From: Edolisoma coerulescens
Lineage: Eukaryota > Chordata > Aves > Passeriformes > Campephagidae
NCBI GenBank assembly: GCA_013397115.1
Contig: VWZW01006278.1
Location: 750,374 to 814,373, forward strand
Direction of reading: 5' to 3'
Length of the DNA: 64,000 nucleotides
Under the pieces are notes generated by a model. That model was not told where the DNA came from. It was given only the letters and a program-made list of their open reading frames with translations, and did no database searches. Below, piece after piece: positions 1-11,100 of this stretch. The position numbers and the translations under genes were made by a program. How positions within the stretch are numbered: the stretch's first letter is position 1; each line of letters begins with the position of its first letter.

Positions 1-539
1 GATGGTGCACAGAAAGTATGGTATGCAGTGGATGCTCCCTGATCATACCTAATATAAGTCAAATATCATTTCTGAATCTTAATAAAGAAGTGGTGTAAAG
101 GGAAATAACTTCTTTGTTTCCTTCTGCCTGGAGCTCAAGATCCATGGAAAGGGAGGCTGTTTATTCAAATCTATGTGATTAAAATATGTTCCTAAACTCA
201 AACCTAAGTATTTCTGTATAAAGATGTTACTGCTCAGCATGCTGGGCTGTCTTGAAAATACAGCTCTGGATCTAAGCCAGATCTTCGCCTTATCTTTTAT
301 CTCACCCAAAGCTGCTTAGTCTTTGTGTACACGTGGCCTGACCTATCACTTTTATAGTCTATTGCTATTGAATTGTTCATAAATCTTGTAATCATTAGAC
401 AAGGTTAGCCTTCTCATTTCAAAAGGGGAACTTTTTTTTTGCCAGCTGATGTTGGCTGTTTTTTTCGTCTTTGTAACACTGTATTATGCAAACCAGGTGC
501 TGACCAGCAGATACTTCTCAGACTGCAGGGTGCTGATCC
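1..539. other. Intergenic, nothing recognised
   Basis: AT-rich sequence with no open frame, repeat or RNA gene that I can support. Position 430-470 has T-rich runs. The right part may be the eroded 5' side of the LINE relic that starts near 540, but I cannot align it by eye. Confidence 0.5.
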
Positions 540-1250
540 TGGCAACATTGAAACAGACTGAAACATACAGCAATATAGGTTACATAGATCCATTTTATTC
601 CTAAATGCAAGTATTAACAAATTGGCAAAGTTATTGGCCAATTGACTCAAAGTATAAGCATTAAAATAATTCATCCTGAACAATGCGTGGTTTTATTTTA
701 TGTTTAGTACAGTAGGCTCACCTGCACGAATTTGCTGTGCTTATTTAATATCCTCTTTAAGATGAAAAATGATGCCAGTCCTGTGGTAATAGCATCTTTT
801 GACGCTGAGAAAGCATTTCACTGGATTGAATGACAGTTTCTCTTTACTATGATGGAAATTTAAAAATTTGCTGTAAATGTATTGCATCAGTTACACTGTT
901 CTGAGCAAGGATGCATACTAATGTCACAATACTATCTCAATTTTGACTTTCGAGGGAGACTAGTCAAGGGTGCCCACTTTCAGTGCTATTTTTGCAAATA
1001 GAAGCAAACCAATCTTCAAAAGAGTGGGAAGATTGGGTGGAGACGCTAAAGGAGAATGCATTAGAGCTGAGAGCTAGTATTTGCAGAACTGCCCTTAAAA
1101 TGGTGTCCCATTTTGTTATACATTAGTAACCCTTTGGAGACTCTAAAACAGAGTCTGCAGGGAACTACAGTTTCTAAACTACTTCCAGAATATGCAGTGG
1201 ATTAAGATTCAGCTAAAAATTTTGGAGCTGAAGACATGATAACTGTGGAA
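540..1250 (+). mobile_element. L1-clade LINE ORF2 relic (reverse transcriptase)
   Basis: Degenerate reverse-transcriptase sequence on the plus strand, recognised from the order of L1-type motifs. At 574 a frame starts YR and continues with a region like ISLLN...KLAKLLAN. At 666 comes IIHPEQ, matching the IHxDQ motif. From 726 the frame reads TNLLCLFNIL and runs without a break into VVIASFDAEKAF at 786-818, the first aspartate block of the L1 polymerase. At 953-988 the frame reads RETSQGCPLSVLF, matching RGTRQGCPLSPLLF. At 1122 it reads ISNPLETLKQ, the stretch that follows the YADD block in many L1s; the YADD block itself is not recognisable. Stops and frameshifts show it is dead. Spacing fits the L1/Tx1 group rather than CR1, the main avian LINE. 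The outer limits are approximate. Confidence 0.75.
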
Positions 1251-3803
1251 CTGCTGTGAGTCCCTCACTAACTGCTAAACTGAAAACTCGCAATTCTGAG
1301 GACCTTCACAATGGCCTGCATGTGGTACAGTGGGACTTCAAATGAAAAAATACTTTACTTCAGACTTGGATTTTCACATGATTTTATGAAGGAAGAATTC
1401 TTTAGAAGCATTATGGACTGTTCTCCCATGCTGTGATCACTGGGGGGGATGTAAGGAAAAGTGGCTCCTCCCCTTGCAGTAAGACATATCACCATGAAGA
1501 TAAAGGACAAATCCTTATGAATTCTCAAAAGGCTAGACAATTTCTTAATTACATTTTTTCAGTGTTCTGAAAGAGTCAGAAGTACACCAGCAGTATTAGG
1601 ATGAATAAGCCTTTGACTCTACAAACAGAAAGAAAATACCTTCAGTCAAACCAGGCATCATGTGAGCAACTGCAGTCTAGGTCCTTCCTCCATGCCTTGG
1701 CTTCCTGCTTCCCCACATTAAATATAAGATATGTTTATCTTATATTCTATATTCTTATATTCTCTTTTATGATATTTTAGACTTTTTTTGTACTACTTTC
1801 CTGCATTTTGTATTGCTTTCCTGCATCAATAATGCTGAGAGAACATCCTACCTCAAAGGTACTCTCCAGTGCACATCAGCTCTTACCCAAGTCTTTCCCA
1901 TCCCTAGTTGCTTTTGCTGTTCTCTCATGCACCAGATAAGCTTGGAACTTCTTGCAGACAGGTGTTGGCAGAGATCCTTCCACTGCCAGCTCATTTAGAG
2001 CCATAACCTGTAACCCCCACCAGTCTCAGTGCTACAGATTTGGGAAGCTAGAATTAGTCCCTATGGCAACAGGGAAATTTGCAAAGTCCAGGTGAAATGC
2101 TGAGAGGTACCTGAGGAAACTCACTAAGCAGCTGGTTCCCATTTATCACAGGCTTCTGCAGTTAAGTGTAGTCAGATCATCATTCCCACTATGAAAAAGA
2201 TTGTTGGTAACACTGCATGGCCAACAAAATACCTTTCTTGGATGGAATGTAATCCTTATTGCAGTACACAGGAGAACCAGATAAGGTGACAGAACATTCA
2301 CTGGGCCCTGAAATCAGCATTGTCTAACTGCCATTTGTTCTTGCTCACCTTTGCCTTTCAGTAACATGGTAAACTGATGTATCCTGAGGGAAAACCAACC
2401 TAAAATGCTTAAATACTAATCTTCCATTCTCATGCCATAAAGGATGTTACAACTGAAGGCACTTTTTGAAAATTTGTTACTCTTATTCTCCTCTGAAGTT
2501 ATTTGTATTTATGTACTTGTTACAGGTTCAAATACACAGTGATCAAAATTACATACACATCAAGTCAAACATTTAGGAGTAAGGCCTTCTAGTTACAAGA
2601 ATTGAGATTTCAGTAAGAGCTTAGAAGTTAAATACAAAATCAGTAAATAAAATTCAACAAATGAAAATTGAAAGGGAAAATGAACTCATTCTGAAGAGTT
2701 AATATAATTCCCTTATGGAATGCTGGTTTCCATACTATAATTAATTTTAAACACTATACCAGTATGTCTGGGTTTTGATAATTATAAAAATGCATTCATC
2801 CATGTCCTTGAAAATTATTAATATTTATCATAAGAAATATCCTGTAGACACTAAGAATCAAGGGAGACAGTGTTTTCAGCAAATTCTTAAACAGCTTTAC
2901 TAAAACAATAATGGAGTTTTAAATACTTGTGAGCCCAGACTAGAGAGACATACAAGGCTAAATCTTCAAGCCTCCTTCCTAACATCTACCTCATAAATCA
3001 CTCAGGCAGAACTTACACTGAATCTCAAAATCAAAGATTTCAGGACTAAGTATCCCACCTGCTCACTTCATTCCTGTTCCACTCCAGGGAGCCAAGAGTA
3101 TCAAGTGTTCTAAAGGGATGAAGCCATAATGATTTTATAAAAAGATTATGGAAGCCCCTGTAGTTCTCTTTCCTTTCAGGGATAGCTTCAGTGATAAGGA
3201 AACTGCATTATGACACTTTTGAGTAACTTCTCTGACATTTCAGCAACACTGATTATCTATAGTTCTGTTCATGGATATTTTTAAGCCTCTCTCACATTTG
3301 GACCTAAAGCTTCACACTTGTAGGAACTCAAACTCATCATCAGTAGCAATAAGATGCTTCCCTTAAGTCAGCAGGAGTCAGTGGGGGGTTTGCTTGCACA
3401 GAAGCTGCTGGATCGGATGCCTGCAATCTAGTTACATGTTGGCTTACAGGTTATGATAAACCTGAAATGCAGAAACTGGAACTAAATATGAGTCAAAGCA
3501 TTTTTCAGTTACAAAAATTAGGTTTCATTTCAGTTTATTTTCCATTAAGAAAAACCCAAGCCCACATATCTCACTAATTACTGAAATGAAATTTGACCAG
3601 AATGTTCTTTCCTTCAATATATACCCCAATCCAAAGCCAGGAATTAGCGATTTCATGGAACAGATGATTCTAACATACACACTAACGTGTGTGTACATCT
3701 ACCTATGCATACATATGTGAGTATAGATATCAAAACTTCCTTGGTTGATAGGTTAGCTCTTAAACCTTAGATAATTTGTTTGAGAGAGAAAGCAGAAACT
3801 CAC
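1251..3803. other. Intergenic, no gene seen
   Basis: No coding sequence is supported. An AT-rich imperfect tandem stretch lies at about 1719-1782, with repeated units resembling TATATTCT. Near 3680-3715 there are short CA/GT runs that form small palindromes. The first few hundred bases could contain more of the LINE relic to the left, too eroded to recognise. Confidence 0.5.
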
Positions 3804-3893
3804 CCACAATAGCAGCAAGGATTACAATAGCAATGATCAATAAAACCCATTGTCCCCTTCCAAAATCGCAGGCAAATATCAGTTTACATTTTC
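3804..3893 (-). other. Candidate 90-nt exon encoding a membrane span
   Basis: Read on the minus strand, the stretch is preceded by a pyrimidine-rich acceptor ending TTCAG and followed by a consensus donor GTGAGT. It is 90 nt long and open in one frame as a phase 1-1 exon. In that frame the peptide has two cysteines, then a hydrophobic run WVLLIIAIVILAAIV that would make a good membrane segment. I do not recognise the protein. AT-rich DNA often gives hydrophobic open frames, and the upstream candidate exon at 4278-4340 does not join it in a compatible phase. It may be a chance match or part of a noncoding transcript. Confidence 0.2.
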
Positions 3894-4277
3894 CTGAATT
3901 GGTGGGAAACAACTGTCATCTCCACAAATTAGAAAAGGGAGCTGAATGTTGGTAGGAATGTTAGGAAATCTTTACAACATTTTTGTGGCTAGTTTCTGCA
4001 ACAGACTGAAGGAGCTGGGTTTTCAGAAAACTCTGCCTTTTTCTTTTTCATTTTGCTGAAGCTAAGCAGCTGAGTTCTGTTTGTGATGGGAACTGTAAAA
4101 ACACAAAGGACCAGAGGAGACAGAGCTAGATAAGAAAAGGTGTGTATTCCTTGTCCTATCTCTACTCAATAACTAAAGGAGGCAGGAGCCACAGTGATGT
4201 CAGTACAGGCAGATGTGCATCACTCCCTGTGCAGTGACGATGCAGCAACCTGTGCTCCTACAATGCAAATTAACTTA

Positions 4278-4340
4278 CCACTGTTTCATTTACCAATGGA
4301 AAAACTCCAACCAGCAAGTTAGATAACATGCTAAATATAG
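4278..4340 (-). other. Candidate 63-nt exon with strong splice signals
   Basis: On the minus strand the acceptor TTTTCTTTTGTCAG and the donor GTGGTAAGT flank 63 nt. The phase-0 frame is open and encodes a 21-residue peptide with a potential N-glycosylation site (NET) near its end. The intron to the next candidate exon at 3804-3893 would be 384 bases. If both were coding, the phases would conflict: the open frame here ends in phase 0, while the next exon is open only from phase 1. A noncoding spliced RNA, or coincidence, explains this better than a protein gene. No homolog is recognised. Confidence 0.15.
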
Positions 4341-7300
4341 GCTGACAAAAGAAAAGATGAGATTTACACTAATCCAGAAGTATTGAAGCTATACAGGATA
4401 ACCACTGTGGTGTAAAACAGATGGAACAGCTGATGATGTTTTAAGGATGAGTAGTTCTTACCCCTAAAAGTGAAGTTTTAACTGCCTTGCCCTCTCTCTT
4501 TGACATTCCCAATTTTGTTCACCTTGCTGACCACTGAGAGAAGAGCGAAAAGACTTGGAGTGTATGATTGTAGGGTGCTATTTTTTATGTCAGCATTCTT
4601 CATTATTGAGTTGGCTGTTTATGCTGCTGGTGTGTAATGTTGTGAAGCAGATGAGCTGCTAAAGTATGAAGGGTATTCTATAACCTTTGCTGTACTTTGA
4701 ATTACCTTACAGTAACTTACAATTCAGAAAGGCTGCTCTGAGCAAAATCAAAATAGAATAAGACAAACTCCATTAGGAACTGATGCACTAGGGTTGTTTT
4801 TGGAGGAGGGCAAAATGGTCTAATTAATAGCTATTGCATTAAACTCATGCTGCAGTTGCAGTAATGACACTGATAATATTGATGGCATTGAAGATAGAGT
4901 TTAGTTTAGAATGGAAATGAGCAGAGTATTCATCTTGAACTGCATATTGCTGTAGGCAGTGGAAGGCCTCAGAGCTTTTTTGTTTTGTTGCTCCACTGTT
5001 CAGCTGTTTTTCTTTGATAGTGCAGCTCCAAGCTATTAATATATATATATTTACTCAGGACAGAGCTTGTTCATTTCACTGAAGCCCCACAGCTGACATT
5101 TGGCTGTATTGAAGAAAAAGCATTTATTGGATTTTATTCCTACTGTTTGGTTTTTCAGGGACAGCTACATGTAGGTGGATAGTTATCCAAGGGGGTCTCC
5201 CAACTTCTTTATAATTTTTATAAAACATTTCTCTCTCTTCTTTGGTTTGTGAAAGCTGTTGGCAGCAGGGAATGCCAGCTCCTGCATCCTGAGATAAGGT
5301 TTCCTTCTCATCAGTATTTGGTCTCCATTTAGACTCCTGTTGACATGTTCTTCCTTTCCCTTTACTGATGTATCTGTTTGGCTTATGTTATTGTTCAGAA
5401 ATAAACACATCACAAAGTCTTCCAGTAACCAAGCTGATTTATGTAGGTAGATGAGCTCTTCATCGAATTTCAGGGTCAGTAAAGCTCCTACCCACTCAGG
5501 TATTAATGCCCACTGTCTCACAAACACCGTTTATTAATATTAAATGTCAAATCCCAGAACTGAAACAAAAATGACTGAATAGAACCAAAACCTAGCAAGC
5601 AATCCAGTGCTTGGAATGTACCTTGGGAACTCATCACAGTAACTGACACCTAAAAGCACTTTGATTCTGAATGGGTCATGCCATACAACTAAGATCAAGA
5701 TGGCCCTGTGATCAAAAGAAAAGAGTCAGATTTACATATACTGCATAAAACCCTTTTTCTTTACCATTGAATTCAATGGCAAAATTATTCTTGCCAAAGA
5801 TTAATTTCCTTGCCTTTATCCCAACTTCATTCACCTGTTATGCAAACTTCAAGGTTGCAAGTGCTATCCCAGGTGGGACGGAGTTGCAACCAAGCATCTT
5901 AGGAGTTTACTCAGGTAAAAAAGCTCTCAAATACCCAGCTGGACAAGTTTACCACACAAAGAGTGTGCTGGGCCTCCAGATACACTGTACAAAACAGCTA
6001 GAGCATCCATTTAGCCAGACACGTGGAGATTCGGCTAATTAAAGGGTAGTCCTCTGGTGAAGACCTGATGTAAAAGCTCTGAACTCCCCACTTCAGAATA
6101 ACAAGAAATTTGTATCCACTTTAAATGCCTCCTTGATTTCAGGAATGGTCTCTTGTGATAGAGGACAGCCTTTCTGCTCCCTCAGTGGCAGTAAAATGTT
6201 GGGTCATTGGGTGTTGAAATTTCTCTGAGCGAGTCTTATCTGTTGCCTCAGGAGCATACTTATTACTTGCTTTGTTTATGTTTTAATTTACTTTCCCTAA
6301 AGATAACACTTCAAAGCAGCAATTAATATTCTTGTAACCTCTTTACTGGTTCATCTTAACACCTGTTCATACATTTTCAAAGAGAAACTCTGAATAAGGA
6401 AGAAAGTAAATGGAGGAAGTACTGTAGAGGCCTGGACATATTCCCAGTCTTTAACATTAGGTTGTATGTATTAGGAATAATTATAGGTATTTTTTATTCT
6501 AAGTTGAGAATTTGTATGGTGCCTTAAACAAGTTATCAGCTTGGTCTTGATCTACATCCTAAAATCTCTTAGTTCAGAGCTGCTGATAGCACAGCTGACT
6601 GCTCCATTTCACCAGTTATAATGTACCACAGATCCTGAAAATTCTCCTTTCCCAGGACCTTTCTCTGCTCTTCCCTGGATTTTGTCATGAAAATTTTTCA
6701 TGCATTTGCAAAGCTTGTCCAACCATTGGCATAGATTAAAAACAGTTATGACTCTAGCGGAGAACACAGTGGAGCAGTAGAAGCAGAAGCACTGAAAACT
6801 TTCCTTTCCAAATAGCCACGATTTCCATGGTTGTCTTGGTTTGTAAGGTCCAGTCCCCAATTACCGTGCTCAGGAGAGAATCTCATCCCAGATTCTCAGC
6901 AAATGTCAATGTACATACAGCCACCAACTCCAGAGCAGCTACCAAAGCAGGCCTTAGAGCTGATTCTGCTATTTGCTTTCCCCAGAATAGAGAAGGGCTG
7001 TTTTTCATCAGCATTTCTGTCAGTACCTCATCTCACTGTGTGTAGTCTTACACTGATATGTTAATATGTGGTCATTTGTTTGTGATTTGGATTAGGAGTG
7101 GCTGGCAGGTGTTCAGTCTGGATTCACCCATTCCTACAGAGGAAAAGTTTTCAGCTTTGCTTTTCCATTAGATTCATAGAATTTCAGCTGAAATCAGACC
7201 TGGATCCGGGGAGTTTTATTATCTCTGAGCAATAAGTAATGAACAGGGGTAATATTGTTCATGTAATATGGACATAATATGTCCTTAGGATATTGGAATA

Positions 7301-7993
7301 ACATTCAAACAACGAATCACAAATCTAGTTTGCTGCGAGATACCATTTACTAACAGAATTTCTGTTCAATTCTTCAATTTAACCAAATTGGGGATAAGTC
7401 CTCTCACCTGCCCTATATAAATGAGAATGATATTTTACTTGGTACAGGATTTACAGAATAATTATATCTTATACTTAAGACAAAGTTTGTGAAAGCCAGA
7501 GAAGTATTTAACAGATAATGTTGGACCTTTAAGGACCTATGTTCTCTCTCAGGATGTGCGCAGAAGAGGTGCTGAAATTTGGCCTCCTGCTCTGACATGC
7601 TATGACTGAAATAACCTTCAGACTCACCAAAGCTTCCTCTTATGTGGGAATCAACAGAAGGGAAATATTCTTGCATTTTTAACAGAAAGCTTCATTACAC
7701 TAGTTTTGTTAATTGGTTACTAAACAGCTTACCCTAACTCTTCATTTCAAGTCTACATCTGCTATCATTTTTCACCATTTCTTAGTATTTTATACAGTAT
7801 TTATTTTCTTTTTCTTTTTTTTTTTTCAAGTGAGTATCAATTCACCTAAGGCTATTTTGTTGTACGTGCTCCTGCTTCACTGCTTTTTACCTTTCTGTGA
7901 ACTACAGAACATTTGTTTGCAAAATAAGCTTCACGAGTCAGTTACTGCATTCAACAGTATTTTTCCCCCCCTCTCTTCTGCTACCACATGCAG
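4341..7993. other. Intergenic, no gene seen
   Basis: AT-rich sequence with only scattered chance open frames. The longest (5183-5527, minus, 114 codons) resembles no family I know and lacks splice or initiation context. There is an (AT)n run at about 5036-5051. A T-rich, then C-rich pyrimidine tract at about 7800-7980 leads into the candidate acceptor at 7993. Confidence 0.5.
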
Positions 7994-8146
7994 AGTGTCC
8001 ATTCCGTCTGGCCAAAGTAAGCACAGCAAAGCCAAGGCTGCCAGACAGCAATTCGTGTTTGACCTTGCCGGGACAAGTGGTGATCTGTGTTATCTACATA
8101 TTCAAAGCATCCTTCAAGGTCACAAACTGGCTACTAGAAAGCAAGG
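7994..8146 (+). other. Candidate 153-nt exon, two open frames
   Basis: The plus strand has a long pyrimidine tract followed by CACATGCAG, an excellent acceptor, and a strong donor GTAAGTAAG. The enclosed 153 nt is a multiple of three. Two of the three frames are open throughout: one contains CPFRLAKVSTAKPRLPDSN and a hydrophobic patch VVICVIYIF, the other contains KHSKAKAARQQFVFDLAG. Several CpG dinucleotides remain in an otherwise CpG-poor area. I recognise neither peptide, and no partner exon is evident nearby. It could be an exon of an unannotated coding gene, a lncRNA exon or chance. The splice sites are the main support. Confidence 0.25.
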
Positions 8147-11100
8147 GTAAGTAAGAATGCATAAAAGTTATCCCCAAATCAAATGCTTCCTAGAACTGCA
8201 TCATCTTTAACAAGAAATGGCAGCTCACGACACCACACATCTTTTTTATACTGTCAAACATAAACACACAGGAATGTATAGGACATGATTGGCAAGTGCA
8301 ACCACCAGATCTGCCAAAAAAATTGTGCACCTTGCCAAATAAATGCCAGTCAGATTAGGCAGTAGAGACGCTGAGTCTGGCCTTGGCACCTCTGAGCAGT
8401 AAACATTTGCCCTGCTAATAAATGGTAAAACACGATGGCATTTTGGTTTACCAACATACGGTCAGAACAGAGTTATCTCAGTCCTTGAAAATAAGAATCA
8501 CTCTTCTTTTTATTTCCCCATTCTTTTGCATTTTTTCCCCAGTTTTTAGAAAAATAATTTCATGTTCTCCTCCCTATCCAACCAGCAGTATGCTCTTCTG
8601 TTACCAGTCATGAGTGATGCTCTGTGCACGGGAGTGCACAACCTGTTTTAATGAGTTCTGGCAGAACATCAGACTCATTCTCCCACCCCCTGTCTAAGTA
8701 CAACGTGCCATTTGTGTGACTCTGGTTCAGGATCTACCAGCAGATCTATTTGATACACCTCTTCCTAAGGATTTACAAATAAGAAATAATAATGAGCATA
8801 AAAATGACTGAAGAATGGCATGCAGCTGCAATATTTTTGGATCCTTTCTATACTGTTTACCCCACTGGCTTGAGATGTTTTTGAGATCTATGTAAAGAGC
8901 AAAGTTTCCTGCGATTAACGTATGCTGTCAATTAATTCATTTTTGATACTTGAAGTAAAGTTGTGAAACAATTTGGTGACAAAACAATTTCCAAAGTTTC
9001 ACCCATAGTTCAAAGCCCTCATCCTACAAGGACAAATACACATATTTTACTTTCTGCAATTTAGCAGACATGTTTATATCTAAAGGATGACTGATGTGCT
9101 TCAGAGTCAAGCCTGATGAAAGTCTTCAGCAGACCTCGATCTGCAATAACAGGCTGAAGCCACTTTTGGCTCCCAAATATTGATAAATTAGTTTAAAACA
9201 AAGCCTTTGAAAATTACTTTTAGTACTACTCATTTGCCAACTATGATTTTTTCTGGACTCAGATCCTGGCAGAAAGATATAGGATATATATCTAAGAATT
9301 TTGTATGTGGACCAGCCAGGGACATAAATTGCTACAGAAAAATGCCATTCTGATGATTAAAGACAGGTCTTTGCCATCCTTTCCTAATTTTTCTGAACTA
9401 AACAGGAATTTTGCTGAAATAAAATCTGCATATGACCCAATCAACATGGTTCTCAAGCTGCTTTTGAATTTTCTAAGGTTTTACGGATAGAAATACATAC
9501 ACAGACACACACATATGTGTGTACCAAAAAACGCTGGTTTGATTTTCTAAGCTGTCAGTCATTCTCTAGCAACTGTAGACTGTAATCTAGGACAAAATCA
9601 AAACATACCCTCCCTGACTGCAGAGATGGGTCGTAAAGGTTTTAGGGTTATAAAGCCATCAGCTTACACACTAATCAGATCTTACAATATTTACTTTCTG
9701 TTTAGTAAGATTGACTTAGGATCCACTCAAGAGATTTGGAAAATAAAGGTATCTATATTCACAGTGGTTACCTTGCTTTAATACAGGAATGTGTCATTTA
9801 CTTTGCTCATTCCTGTAGCAGGACACAGTTCAAATTTCCTACAAATCAATCGCAACTTCTCCTGGTTAATAAGAAGTCAACTGCAGTATGTTTTTATTAG
9901 CCCACTTGCTTGGTAATTCTGTGGCCTGAGCCCAAACCTGGGGCTCCCATCAGGCCCCAGGAAGAAAACTGCCTGAAAGATGTCTGAACAAGTAAAACAT
10001 GTAAGAGCAAATGCAGATCTGCAGTTCCCACTACCCACTCATGTCTAGCTTGACTGAGTGGTCCAAGGGTCACTGCAGTGCAAAGAAAATTAAATGAAAT
10101 ATCTCATTTAAACACACCTGAGATTTCCTTCCTGTTATACCAAGAGTATACAACAAAGACAGTAGTTTCTCTTTTTTTCTTTCTACATAATTATCAATAG
10201 AGTAAAATTGATAATCTGAAGAAAGATGAGCTTTATAGGACTTCACAAAAATATTTTTATTATTGCAAATGTCAATAGCACTCCACACAACTATTTAAAA
10301 TACTTTTTGCTTTGTTTCTGTATTGCATTTTTGATTCTCTGCTTTGTTCTCTGAACACTGCATGCCATGGCTCATGGGCTGACTTTGTCTGTGCCCACTG
10401 TCTCCTGCTTTCATCTACAGAGCTTTTTCTGGCTGTGTTACCTGGAGCGTGTTCCTCAAGGGCTGCTTAAAGAGTGGATGATGGGGTATTCCCTTATCCA
10501 ACACACATGGATCTTCCCATAAGATGATGCACAGGCAGTATCTGTCCTGTGTGTCAGTCTTCCTTTGCTTTTGTAAATCAAGAATGTAATCTAGTTAACA
10601 AGTTTCCCCTTGTATGCCTGTTTACATTTCTACAGCTTAATATATTCCATAGATTAGAAAGTTGAAGGGGCATACTTCAAGTTCAAACTGTGGCTACTGT
10701 TTTACAAGTGAAGGCTGCAATACCTGTAAAATCCCAATTTCCAGAGGTTCTACATGTGTTAATTTTGCATTCAATGGTATAATGGCAAACATGGATGTGA
10801 TAAGAAATATTATCAAATTATTCTAAATTAAAAGCAGAGCAGTTCCATTTATCAGCATCTACCTACGACTGCATCAGTACCTGATGACATATACCTCTGC
10901 ATCTTACGGTTTCACCTTTCTTGCTGCCTGACTTTCATGGATTCCTAGCACAAATAAAAACTTTACTCTTTAAACCACTCAGTCACGAACTTCTAAATCT
11001 ACAGTCCCAACAAATTCCAGGTTTTATTCGCTGGGACTGCTATGTCCTGTTTTCTGCACAACTGACTGGCATTGTTTCATTAAAGGGACTTCAGGTACTA

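Noticed and set aside
7713..8150. 145-codon plus-strand open frame as a single-exon gene
   Set aside because: The first part is a polypyrimidine tract translated as Phe runs. If anything is real, it is only the spliced segment 7994-8146.
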